A stretch of DNA of 14,985 nucleotides from Syntrophomonas sp. UBA5314 (GCA_002410325.1 DHRK01000027.1:71653-86637); one strand, 5' to 3'; shown: positions 1 to 7,845, counted from the first letter of the stretch. The notes: generated by a model from the letters alone, not told the origin. Made by a program: numbers and translations.

Positions 1-7
1 ATATACC

Positions 8-69
8 GAATGTTGTACTAGGGAATAAGGGCCTGGACTCAAGCGCAATACTAAACTAGTACAACATTC
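8..69. repeat. Perfect 14-bp inverted repeat with 34-base centre
   Basis: GAATGTTGTACTAG at 8-21 is the exact reverse complement of CTAGTACAACATTC at 56-69, with 34 bases between. The right arm ends 15 bases before the start codon of the DUF421 gene. No T-run follows, so a normal terminator is unlikely; the base following the right arm begins a run of C and G that includes the ribosome binding site. It could be an operator, an RNA hairpin controlling translation of the next gene, or the ends of a small decayed element. The sequence shows the repeat; the role is unknown. Confidence 0.7.
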
Positions 70-84
70 CGGGGGGCTCCTTCA

Positions 85-753
85 ATGATCTATTTTGCTC
101 TTAGAGCTGCGGGCATGTATTTTTTGGCTTTGTTGATGATTCGAGTACTTGGCAAAAGGGCTCTGGGTGAATTGGGCCCTTTTGATTTTGTGGTTATGAC
201 CGGAGTGGGGCATACGGTGGTGTCGGTAGCCTTGGACAAAAGCATTCCTTATTATGAAGGGATCGTAATCCTTTTTACCCTGGCAGTACTGGAATACTTG
301 ATGGGCTTTTTAGCGTTAAAGAGCCAGCGGTTTTCTGACCTTTTAACCGGACGCCCAGTTGTGCTCATAGATAATGGCCGAATTATTAAGGAAAACTTGG
401 CCCGGGAAAAGTTCAATATCGACGATCTGCTGCAGGAACTGAGAAAAAAGGGGATTAGCGATGTAGATGAGGTTCACAAAGGCATACTTGAGTCATGTGG
501 CGGTTTTACCGCAATTTTGAAAGAAGAAGACCAGCCGGTATCCCGTCGTGATTTAGGACTTCAAAAAACGCCTCGAACTGAAATCGCTACCGATGAAACA
601 ATGAAACGCAGCGAATTTTTAAACCTCCAGCAGCAACAATCCCAGCAAGCTTATGGATTTAATATGGTCGATGCCTTAAGCGAAATTGAGCAGAAACTGA
701 ACCAGCTTCTATTTAGATTGTCTGCCCTGGAGAATAGACGAATTCCCGATTAA
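85..753 (+). CDS. DUF421 (YetF-like) membrane protein
   Basis: A 222-residue protein with about three hydrophobic segments (near residues 1-22, 34-50 and 59-78) followed by a soluble domain. The stretch VLGKRALGELGPFDFVVMT after the first segment and the PVVLIDNGRI block (91-100) leading into FNIDDLLQELRKKGI are typical of the DUF421/YetF/YcaP family, whose usual length is 200-240 residues. The biochemical function of the family is not established. The last 40 residues are glutamine-rich (QQQQSQQ near 183) and end in a probable short helix or coiled coil. The ATG has a G-rich site (GGGGGG, 71-76) 8 bases upstream. It is separated from the next gene by 49 bases holding an internal promoter, so it may be its own transcription unit. 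Family assignment is secure; function is not. Confidence 0.88.
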   Translation: MIYFALRAAGMYFLALLMIRVLGKRALGELGPFDFVVMTGVGHTVVSVALDKSIPYYEGIVILFTLAVLEYLMGFLALKSQRFSDLLTGRPVVLIDNGRIIKENLAREKFNIDDLLQELRKKGISDVDEVHKGILESCGGFTAILKEEDQPVSRRDLGLQKTPRTEIATDETMKRSEFLNLQQQQSQQAYGFNMVDALSEIEQKLNQLLFRLSALENRRIPD

Positions 754-760
754 ATCTTTA

Positions 761-769
761 TGCTATAAT
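761..769 (+). promoter_or_regulatory. Extended -10 promoter for the 803-7557 operon
   Basis: TGCTATAAT is a perfect TGn extended -10 with consensus TATAAT at 764-769. No good -35 lies 16-18 bases upstream (AATTCC at 741-746), which extended -10 promoters can tolerate. The start site would be near 776, giving a leader of about 27 bases with GAGG at 791-794 before the TTG start at 803. It sits right after the stop of the DUF421 gene. Confidence 0.55.
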
Positions 770-802
770 TAATCCCAGGTTTTATCAAACGAGGTAAGTT
801 TT

Positions 803-1723
803 TTGTCAGTTTTAATGATTTTCTTGGACGGCTTTGGACTGGGTGACAGAAGTGCTTGTAATCCCTATAAAAGCGCTCGAACCGGATTTTTGGATGAGAT
901 TCTGGGTGGACACCGGCTTTATGCCGACTCCGGTCGGGTAGACACATCATGCGCGCAGATGATTCCGACCGATGCTGCCCTGGGAGTTCCAGGCATTCCT
1001 CAGAGCGCCACGGGTCAGACTACCCTGTGGACCGGGGTCAATGCATCCAGGACCCTGGGACGGCACCTGCCTGCGTACCCCAATACCGCCCTGCGCGAGC
1101 TCCTTAAGGAAAACAGCCTTTTTCGAGTTTTGGGAGATGCCGGACTTCGGGCGACCTTTGCCAACGCCTATCGCCCGGAATACTTTGAAGCGGTTAAACA
1201 AAGAAAGAGCCGCTGGTCAACGTCTTCTGTAGCAGTTATGAGCGGAGGACAGCCTTTTCGTACAGTTAATGATTTAAAGGAGGGCCAAGCCGTATATCAT
1301 GATTTCACCAATGAAATGCTCATCCAATTAGGTCATCGGGTCGATATAATAAGCCCGGAGCAGGCCGGGACCAACCTGGCCGAACTGGCTCTCAAGCATG
1401 ACTTTACCCTGTATGAATACTTTATTACCGATCGTATCGGCCATCGGCAGGATGTCTATCAGGGGATAAAGACTCTTGAAGCCCTGGACATGTTTTTGGC
1501 GGCAACAGCAAACCGTCTGAATCTTAAAAACGACTTGCTTTTAGTGGTAAGCGACCACGGCAATTTTGAAAACATGGCGGTCAAAGGCCATACAGATAAT
1601 TTAGTGCCAACTATAGTAGTGGGCGGGGAGCTTACTGAAGAAGTCCCGATAAGAAACCTGGCGGATATTACGCCATTCATATACCGGTATTTAGGATTGA
1701 AAGGGGAGACGGGACCCGTATGA
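803..1723 (+). CDS. Alkaline phosphatase-superfamily metalloenzyme (phosphoglyceromutase-like)
   Basis: A 306-residue soluble protein of the alkaline phosphatase/phosphopentomutase/cofactor-independent phosphoglycerate mutase superfamily. The metal-binding pattern is visible: D9 in FLDGFG; the nucleophile region PQSATGQTT at 66-74, where a Ser or Thr would carry the phosphate; D210 and H214 in ITDRIGH; D251-H252 in VSDHGNFE; and H263 in KGHTDN. At 306 residues it is far shorter than true independent phosphoglycerate mutase (about 510) and lacks the inserted domain, so the substrate cannot be named. It starts with TTG, supported by GAGG 8 bases upstream; no in-frame ATG comes before the conserved N-terminus. 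Its stop overlaps the start of the Nif3-like gene (ATGA), indicating translational coupling. Superfamily is certain, specificity unknown. Confidence 0.85.
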   Translation: MSVLMIFLDGFGLGDRSACNPYKSARTGFLDEILGGHRLYADSGRVDTSCAQMIPTDAALGVPGIPQSATGQTTLWTGVNASRTLGRHLPAYPNTALRELLKENSLFRVLGDAGLRATFANAYRPEYFEAVKQRKSRWSTSSVAVMSGGQPFRTVNDLKEGQAVYHDFTNEMLIQLGHRVDIISPEQAGTNLAELALKHDFTLYEYFITDRIGHRQDVYQGIKTLEALDMFLAATANRLNLKNDLLLVVSDHGNFENMAVKGHTDNLVPTIVVGGELTEEVPIRNLADITPFIYRYLGLKGETGPV

Positions 1724-2709
1724 AATTGAACGATATATACCAGCTGGCGGTTGAGCTGGGCAAGGCGTACGATGTTCGCGGAGCAAGAATAGATAACCTA
1801 TTGCAGGATAAAAAGAAATCCTTTGACAAGCTGAGTGACAGTGACAAAGCATACTTCGACCTCGAAGAACTGCACAATCCCTACAGCGATTGTCGAATAC
1901 TACACGGCATTCCGGAAGCTGAAATCCAAACCGTTTTTTGCGGAATCGATATGGAAACTCCGGAAATTATCCTGGCTGAACGCCTGCGTGAACGGGGGCA
2001 GCAGATTGACCTAGTGCTGGCCCATCATCCGGAAGGGGCTGCCCAGGCAGCCATGCATGAGGTTTTAAAGCTACAATCCGATCTCCTGGAGAAGTTTGGG
2101 GTACCGATAAATATTGCCGAGTCAATTTTGGCTTCGCGCATATCTGAAGTCAAAAGAGGGATGGCTCCGTTAAATCATCAAAGGGCGGTTGACGCAGCCC
2201 GCCTGTTGAATTTGCCGTTTATGTGTGTCCATACGCCGGCTGACAATCTGGCGGCTTTTTACCTGCAAGAACTGCTTGACCGGGAAGGCTTAGCCAGCCT
2301 TTCGGAACTAATCGACTTTTTGCATACCATTCCCGAATACCAGACGGCCAGGAGGCTTAAGGCCGGGCCCGCCTTGCTGGTGGGTGAAAAGAAGAGAAGG
2401 CCGGGGCGCATTCTGGTGAAGTTCTCCGGAGGAACCGCCGGCCCTGAAAAAGCCTTCGAGAAAATGGCCCAGGCCGGGGTGGGAACCTATATATGCATGC
2501 ACATACCTGATAAACATCGGCAGGCGGCCTGTGAAAACCATGTTAATGTGATTGTGGCAGGCCATATGGCCAGCGACTCATTGGGAATGAATCTCTTTTT
2601 AGACCATCTTGAACAGCGGGGAATAAAAATTATATCCGGGTCGGGACTCATCCGGGTTAAGCGGGATACGGAATCGGGTCTCAAACTGCCTAATTCAACA
2701 AAGATTTGA
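1720..2709 (+). CDS. Nif3-like (NGG1p-interacting factor 3, DUF34) protein
   Basis: A 329-residue protein of the Nif3/DUF34 family, a toroidal, di-metal-binding fold found in nearly all organisms without a settled biochemical role. The metal-site signatures are AHHPEG at 101-106 (H102, H103), HTPADN at 171-176, and the C-terminal GHMASDSLGMN at 281-291 (H282, D286). Between them lies FSGGTAGPEKAFEKMAQAG, matching the glycine-rich segment before the C-terminal half. Canonical members carry Glu in the last motif where this one has Asp, typical of the divergent clostridial branch. The ATG overlaps the preceding stop codon by four bases, so expression is coupled to the metalloenzyme. The TGA stop overlaps the ribosome binding site (GAGGAG, 2708-2713) of the next gene. 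Family assignment is strong. Confidence 0.87.
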   Translation: MKLNDIYQLAVELGKAYDVRGARIDNLLQDKKKSFDKLSDSDKAYFDLEELHNPYSDCRILHGIPEAEIQTVFCGIDMETPEIILAERLRERGQQIDLVLAHHPEGAAQAAMHEVLKLQSDLLEKFGVPINIAESILASRISEVKRGMAPLNHQRAVDAARLLNLPFMCVHTPADNLAAFYLQELLDREGLASLSELIDFLHTIPEYQTARRLKAGPALLVGEKKRRPGRILVKFSGGTAGPEKAFEKMAQAGVGTYICMHIPDKHRQAACENHVNVIVAGHMASDSLGMNLFLDHLEQRGIKIISGSGLIRVKRDTESGLKLPNSTKI

Positions 2710-2719
2710 GGAGCGGAAT

Positions 2720-5197
2720 ATGGAATTGCTGGCTCCGGCCGGAAGTCCGGCCGCCTGCCGGGCAGCCCTGGCCAACGGTGCGGACTCGGTTTACCTGGGA
2801 GGCAAGAACTTTAGCGCCCGGTATTCGGCTGAAAATTTTTCTGAGGAAGAACTGCGACGAGTTTTATTTTATGCCCACTCCCTGAAGAAAAAGGTTTACC
2901 TGACGGTTAACACCCTTTTGGATCAACAGGAGTTGGAATCCGCTTTGCATTATATAGGTGAATTATACCGGGAAGGGCTGGACGCGGTTATTATCCAGGA
3001 CCTGGGCCTGCTCAAGGCCCTGCGCCAGGTGCTGCCGGCGCTGGCTTTGCACGCCAGCACCCAGATGACCATTCATAACAGCCAGGGCTGCCGGCTACTT
3101 AAAAGCAAGGGAGTGCGCAGGGTGGTCCTGGCCCGTGAGTTGAGCGCGAGTGATATAGCCTGTATAAAGCAGGAAGCGCATGATATGGAATTGGAGACAT
3201 TCGTTCACGGGGCCCTGTGCTATTCTTACTCGGGACAATGCCTGTTCAGCAGCATGGTTGGGGGGAGGAGCGGCAATCGAGGACGTTGCGCCCAGCCCTG
3301 CCGCCTGCCCTATCAACTGCTGGATTCCCGTCATAAAAAAATATCCTTTCCCGGACAGACCGGACCCCACCTTTTAAGCCTCAGTGATCTGTGTCTGATA
3401 GACCAGCTACCGGTGCTAAAAGCCTGCGGGGTAGAGTCGTTGAAGATTGAAGGGCGCATGAAACGGCCGGAATATGTTGCGGTGGTTACCCGGGTTTACC
3501 GCGAGGTTCTGGATTGTCTGGACGGACTGGGGACCGCTCCAAACCGGGACCAGGCCAAAAATGAGCTGTTAAAAATATTCAACCGCACCCTTTCCCATGG
3601 CTATTTTATTTCAGATGAAAAAGGCTTGTTGAGCAGTCAGAGGCCCAATAACCGCGGGGTTCTTATCGGGCGGATAGTCAGCCAGGACAGCGAGGGAACC
3701 GCGCAGATCAAATTGAGCGGCCCGATTAGCCAGGGTGATGGATTGGAAGTATGGGTAAGAAAAGGAAAGACGCCCGCCGTTGTTGTTAAAACCCTGCTGC
3801 AAGGCGGAACGACGGTGGAGAAGGCTCGTGCAGGACAGGTGGTCAGTTTAAAACTAAACGGCCGGGCATCGCCCGGGGACCGGGTTTTCAAAACTCACGA
3901 CGGGCAGTTGATAGACCAGGCCCAGGAAAGTTATGCGGCTGAAGAAGAACAGTACATTTCACTAAACATAGAGGCCAGTCTGCAAAAGGATCAGCCTCTG
4001 ACGCTCAAATTTATCGACCAGGACGGGTATACAGTATCTGTGCAGACTGCGAACCCCGCTCAGCCAGCCCAAAAACATGCTTTAGATCGTGATGCTCTGC
4101 ATGATAAGCTGTCCCGCCTGGGTCATACCCCGTATTTTTTAAATAAACTGCTTCTGATTGCTAATGAACCGCTGATGGTGCCTTTCAGTGAAATTAATGA
4201 GGTTAGGCGCCGGGGAGTTGAAAAACTCACTTCTTTGCGAAAAGCGGCCTATGGCAGAACCGATCCCAACCCGGTCCTTCTTACGGCCGATATACGTAAG
4301 GCATTAAAAAGCCGGAAGCGAAGCAAAGCCTGGAGCCGCTTGTCGGTGAAGGTCAACGGCCCTGATGAGGCGCGGGCTGCATTAGAAGCAGGCGCAGGGC
4401 GGGTGTACTTGAGTCTGGAAGGCCTGGGAGGCCGCCAGAAACCTTCTTCCCAGGAAATCAAGGAAATAGTAAAATTGGCTCAAAGCCAGGGGCGGGAAAT
4501 GATCCCGGCCCTGCCCAGGATTCAAAAACCCGGCGAATGGGAAGAGTTGGGTTATCTGGCTGGAAGCGCTTATACACTTCTGGCCGGTAATCTTGGCGCT
4601 ATCCAGTGGTGCCTGGACCATAACCTGCCGGTGTTGGCTGACTTTAGTTTGAATATTTTTAATTCCTTGAGCAGAGACCTGTTATATGAATGGGGCGTCA
4701 AAGGCTGCTGTCTCTCTCCAGAGCTCGATGCCGGGCGTTTAGAGGCACTGGGTGGCGGAGAAGGCCTGGAAATCCTGGTTCATGGAGATATCCAGCTGAT
4801 GATTTCGGAATGCTGCATTTTTAAAGAGTTGCTAGGGGCTGAAGGTAAATCCTGCCAGGCATTTTGCCGCCAGGGACCTTTCTTTTTGGAGGACGAAAAG
4901 CGGTATCGTTTCCCTATGGCTACTGATGCCCACTGCCGTCTTTATGTTTTCAATTCCCGAACCCTTTGCCTGATGGAGCATCTGGACCGCCTGGTTCACA
5001 TAGGCCCGGAATGGCTGCGCATAGAGGCGCACCTGGAAAAAGCGGAAGAAGTTTACCGGGTAACTTCTATATATAGAGAAGCCCTGGAGGCGATACAGAG
5101 CCGCAAGAAGCTCGACCTCCCGGCTATTCGCAGGCAGTTGACCCGGGGAACGGAAAACCAGTACACCAGGGGACATTTTCTGCGCGGGGTCCAATAA
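2720..5197 (+). CDS. U32 family protein, RlhA-type, with duplicated U32 domain
   Basis: An 825-residue member of the U32 'peptidase' family. The N-terminal U32 barrel begins MELLAPAGS and carries the family signature ETFVHGALCYSYSGQC with C167 and C174, followed by C190 and C194 and by C225/C236. In characterised members such as UbiU four such cysteines hold a [4Fe-4S] cluster. A middle region (about 380-520) fits DUF3656, seen in E. coli RlhA (YdcP), which hydroxylates 23S rRNA C2501. From about residue 540 a second, shorter U32-like unit starts (RLSVKVNGPDEARAALEAGA) and ends with its own cysteine set (C698, C699, C712, C716, C739) and the FLED...FPMATDAHCRLYVFNS pattern. This suggests RNA hydroxylation rather than proteolysis, but that is inferred from homologues. 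The start is fixed by GAGGAG 6 bases upstream. The gap to mutS2 is 20 bases. Confidence 0.85.
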   Translation: MELLAPAGSPAACRAALANGADSVYLGGKNFSARYSAENFSEEELRRVLFYAHSLKKKVYLTVNTLLDQQELESALHYIGELYREGLDAVIIQDLGLLKALRQVLPALALHASTQMTIHNSQGCRLLKSKGVRRVVLARELSASDIACIKQEAHDMELETFVHGALCYSYSGQCLFSSMVGGRSGNRGRCAQPCRLPYQLLDSRHKKISFPGQTGPHLLSLSDLCLIDQLPVLKACGVESLKIEGRMKRPEYVAVVTRVYREVLDCLDGLGTAPNRDQAKNELLKIFNRTLSHGYFISDEKGLLSSQRPNNRGVLIGRIVSQDSEGTAQIKLSGPISQGDGLEVWVRKGKTPAVVVKTLLQGGTTVEKARAGQVVSLKLNGRASPGDRVFKTHDGQLIDQAQESYAAEEEQYISLNIEASLQKDQPLTLKFIDQDGYTVSVQTANPAQPAQKHALDRDALHDKLSRLGHTPYFLNKLLLIANEPLMVPFSEINEVRRRGVEKLTSLRKAAYGRTDPNPVLLTADIRKALKSRKRSKAWSRLSVKVNGPDEARAALEAGAGRVYLSLEGLGGRQKPSSQEIKEIVKLAQSQGREMIPALPRIQKPGEWEELGYLAGSAYTLLAGNLGAIQWCLDHNLPVLADFSLNIFNSLSRDLLYEWGVKGCCLSPELDAGRLEALGGGEGLEILVHGDIQLMISECCIFKELLGAEGKSCQAFCRQGPFFLEDEKRYRFPMATDAHCRLYVFNSRTLCLMEHLDRLVHIGPEWLRIEAHLEKAEEVYRVTSIYREALEAIQSRKKLDLPAIRRQLTRGTENQYTRGHFLRGVQ

Positions 5198-5217
5198 AAA
5201 ACAGTTTAGGTGATCAA

Positions 5218-7557
5218 ATGAACGAAAAGACGCTGTTAAAACTTGAATATCACAAGATCCGGGAACAAGTGGCCGGGTTGTGCAGTTTTGAAGGAGGAAG
5301 GAATCGGGCTTTAAATATGATTCCCCAGACCGATATAAAACTGCTTGGCGAGATGATGGACGAAACCGGAGAAGCTATGGAAGCCCTTCGTTTCCAGGAG
5401 CCTTCTTTCTTGGACGGACTTTCCCTATTAGACTCCTTCCTTTACAAAGTCCGGGCCGGAGGAGTATTGCAGCCCGGGGAATTGAGAGCCGTATACCGTA
5501 TGGCCTGGGCCGCCGGTCAGTCCGTAAAATACCTCACCCCGCCTTCCAGGCCTCGCCTGGCTGATATAGGAGTTGACCTTTATCCCCTTCCCCAGCTGGA
5601 AAAGAGCATTGACCAGGCCATAGGCGAAGACGAAGAGGTGAGGGATGATGCCTCTGATGAGCTGCGTCATATCCGGCGGCAGATTAACACCCTGCGCGCC
5701 CGCATACGGGACTACCTGCAGGATTTTATTCGCTCGACCAGCAACCAGAAATACCTGCAGGACATCCTGGTAACTGAACGGGATGGGCGCTATGTAGTGC
5801 CGGTTAAACAGGAATTTCGCTCTGATGTCAAGGGGGTTGTGCATGACGAGTCGGCCAGCGGCGCCACAGTATTTATCGAGCCTTTGCCGGTAGTGGAGCA
5901 TAATAACCGGATACGAAGCCTGCAAAACGATGAAAAGCGTGAATTGGAGAGGATTTTAAGAGCTTTGAGCCAGAAGGTGGCCGCCTGCGCGGATGAACTG
6001 GCCGTTGATCAACAGTTGCTTTCCGGACTCGATTTGATCTTCGCCCGGGCGCGGTTAGCTTATAAAACCGACTCTTACCGGCCGGAGCTAAACAAGCGGG
6101 GGCTTATTGAACTGAGCCGGGCCCGGCATCCGCTGCTGGGCAGTGGAGCAGTTCCAGTAGATGTACAACTGGGCGGTAAATTCGATATCCTGGTAATAAC
6201 CGGACCCAATACGGGCGGGAAAACCGTAGCTCTAAAAACGATTGGGCTTTTGACCTTGATGGCTATGTCCGGCCTTTTTGTGCCGGCCCGGGAAAATAGC
6301 CGAATTTCGGTATTTGAGCGGATTTTTGTAGACATCGGCGACGAGCAGAGTATTGAGCAATCCCTGAGCACCTTCTCATCACATATGAGCAATATTATTG
6401 ACATCCTGGGCCAGGTTAATCAACATTCCCTGGTCTTGTTAGACGAGTTGGGCGCTGGCACTGACCCGGTAGAAGGAGCCGCCCTGGCCAGAGTTATCCT
6501 TGAGGATTTAATGAGTAAGCATTGCCGGGCAGTTGTTACAACTCATCAGAGTGAATTAAAAAACTTTGCCTTTCAGCATCAGCGGGTGGAAAACGCCTGT
6601 GTGGAATTTGATCCCCGCAGTCTGCAGCCGACCTACAAGTTGACTATTGGCATGCCCGGTCAGAGCAATGCTCTTGTTATAGCCAAACGCCTGGGATTGG
6701 ATCCCGGGCTCGCCCGACGTGCTAAAGAACTGATTCCCAAAAATGAGCAAGAGATCGGTCATATGATCCGTCAACTCCACGAAAGCCGTGATCAGTTTAA
6801 AACCTCCAGCCGTGAACTGGAGAATTTAAAGGCAGATTTGGAGAAAAGACAGAAAGAACTGGAAGAAGAGCACCAGTTGCACCTGCGGCAGCGGGAGGAG
6901 ATTATAGCCAAGGCCCGCGAGGAAGCCGGCAGCTACTTGCGCAGTATCAAAAACGAAGCCGATGAGGCCATTAAGGAACTCAAGGAAACCCTCAAGAAAC
7001 GCGACCCTAACCCCAAGTGGCATGAAATAGAAAACAGCCGGCAAAAGTTGAAAAAGCTTGAAAGGCAAGAATTCGGGCAACGGCCGCCCTTCCCTTCAAG
7101 TGGGGAGTTGAAACCCGGTGACAGTGTATTTATTTACAGCGTGCAGCAGAAGGGTACGGTACTGGCTGCTCCCGATCCCCAGGGGGAGGTTAATGTACAG
7201 GTCGGCAATATCAGGCTCTATGTTCACCGGGATCAGCTGCAGCACTGTGAACCCGCACCGCAGCAGGTATTTTTCAACCGAAGTCCCGCCTTCCTGGAGA
7301 AAGCGCAAAAAATTTCCCGGGAAATCGATCTGCGTGGCAAGATGGCCGAAGAAGCCCTGGAAGAGGTGGAGCGCTACCTGGAAGATGCCAATCTGGTTGG
7401 CCTGGATAAAATAAGGATTATTCATGGCAAGGGAACCGGGGCTCTTAGAAAGGCCATTCGCAGCTACCTGGCCGATCATAATTACGTGGCCAAATATTAT
7501 GATGGGGCCAGAGAAGAGGGCGGACACGGGGTTACGATAGTTGAGTTGAAATCCTGA
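5218..7557 (+). CDS. mutS2: MutS2 ATPase with C-terminal Smr domain
   Basis: A 779-residue MutS2, the usual family length. The order is an N-terminal core and lever region (1-320), an ABC-type ATPase with Walker A GPNTGGKT (329-336), the STFSSHM signature, Walker B LVLLDELGAGTDP (D409, E410) and the TTHQSELKNFAF switch; then a charged coiled coil (about 510-625, rich in E, K, R and Q); and an Smr domain with EIDLRG (702-707) and HGKGTG (736-741), the two motifs of nuclease-competent Smr domains. Unlike MutS1 it lacks the mismatch-recognition domain. In B. subtilis MutS2 splits collided ribosomes, while in Helicobacter it suppresses recombination; which applies here cannot be read from sequence. 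AGGTGAT at 5208-5214 serves the ATG. It is the last gene of the operon and is followed by a strong terminator. Confidence 0.97.
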   Translation: MNEKTLLKLEYHKIREQVAGLCSFEGGRNRALNMIPQTDIKLLGEMMDETGEAMEALRFQEPSFLDGLSLLDSFLYKVRAGGVLQPGELRAVYRMAWAAGQSVKYLTPPSRPRLADIGVDLYPLPQLEKSIDQAIGEDEEVRDDASDELRHIRRQINTLRARIRDYLQDFIRSTSNQKYLQDILVTERDGRYVVPVKQEFRSDVKGVVHDESASGATVFIEPLPVVEHNNRIRSLQNDEKRELERILRALSQKVAACADELAVDQQLLSGLDLIFARARLAYKTDSYRPELNKRGLIELSRARHPLLGSGAVPVDVQLGGKFDILVITGPNTGGKTVALKTIGLLTLMAMSGLFVPARENSRISVFERIFVDIGDEQSIEQSLSTFSSHMSNIIDILGQVNQHSLVLLDELGAGTDPVEGAALARVILEDLMSKHCRAVVTTHQSELKNFAFQHQRVENACVEFDPRSLQPTYKLTIGMPGQSNALVIAKRLGLDPGLARRAKELIPKNEQEIGHMIRQLHESRDQFKTSSRELENLKADLEKRQKELEEEHQLHLRQREEIIAKAREEAGSYLRSIKNEADEAIKELKETLKKRDPNPKWHEIENSRQKLKKLERQEFGQRPPFPSSGELKPGDSVFIYSVQQKGTVLAAPDPQGEVNVQVGNIRLYVHRDQLQHCEPAPQQVFFNRSPAFLEKAQKISREIDLRGKMAEEALEEVERYLEDANLVGLDKIRIIHGKGTGALRKAIRSYLADHNYVAKYYDGAREEGGHGVTIVELKS

Positions 7558-7575
7558 GACCGAACAGTAGCAATG

Positions 7576-7610
7576 AAAGCCAGCATCCGTTATTTGATGC
7601 TGGCTTTTGT
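7576..7610 (+). terminator. Intrinsic terminator of the mutS2 operon
   Basis: A 12-bp perfect stem, AAAGCCAGCATC (7576-7587) with GATGCTGGCTTT (7596-7607), an 8-base loop, and a T-rich tail (TTTTGTTTT). It begins 18 bases after the mutS2 stop. Confidence 0.93.
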
Positions 7611-7766
7611 TTTAAGAGCATACTTAATCTCTGCAGTTGATCATTTTCGAGGTCAGGGATGGGGCAGCTTCCTCTTTTGGGTGAAAAGGCGGCATAAAGT
7701 CTTGTTTAACGATACAAGCACTAGTACTCTATAACACCTAAAACTTTAAGTATTCCTCATTCCTCC

Positions 7767-7818
7767 GACGCCCACGGACGGGCTAATGCGGCGACGTTCA
7801 CGGACGAACTAGTGCGGC
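7767..7818 (+). repeat. Two adjacent 26-bp direct repeats
   Basis: Unit 1 (7767-7792) and unit 2 (7793-7818) abut with no spacer and match at 21 of 26 positions. Both read GACGnnCACGGACGnnCTAn then TGCGGC. Four of the five differences are the paired CC/GG to TT/AA changes in the hairpin stems; only one (A to G in the linker) is not compensatory. The units form the first two hairpins of the RNA element. Confidence 0.85.
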
Positions 7819-7845
7819 GGTGGCAGGATGCCAAAGAGCCGCCGC
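7767..7845 (+). ncRNA. Candidate TwoAYGGAY-type structured RNA
   Basis: Two adjacent hairpins carry identical six-base loops ACGGAC: stem GCCC/GGGC (7770-7773 with 7780-7783) and stem GTTC/GAAC (7796-7799 with 7806-7809). Two C-G pairs in the first stem are replaced by two T-A pairs in the second, so the pairing is kept while the sequence changes. A third, larger hairpin follows: GCGGCGG (7814-7820) with CCGCCGC (7839-7845), enclosing TGGC-aggat-GCCA (7821-7833). From memory, the published TwoAYGGAY motif is defined by two hairpins with A-Y-G-G-A-Y loops and occurs in Clostridia among others; its function is unknown. The loops also resemble the CANGGANG loops bound by CsrA/RsmA. The strand is chosen because GGA lies in the loops only on +. 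Ends and promoter are uncertain. Confidence 0.65.

Noticed and set aside
5428..5925. 165-codon open frame on the - strand inside mutS2
   Set aside because: It is antisense to a well-conserved part of MutS2, has no ribosome binding site or recognisable protein pattern, and is explained by the codon bias of the real gene.
7767..7818. CRISPR-like array
   Set aside because: Only two units, directly adjacent with no spacers, and no cas genes; the paired changes point to RNA hairpins instead.
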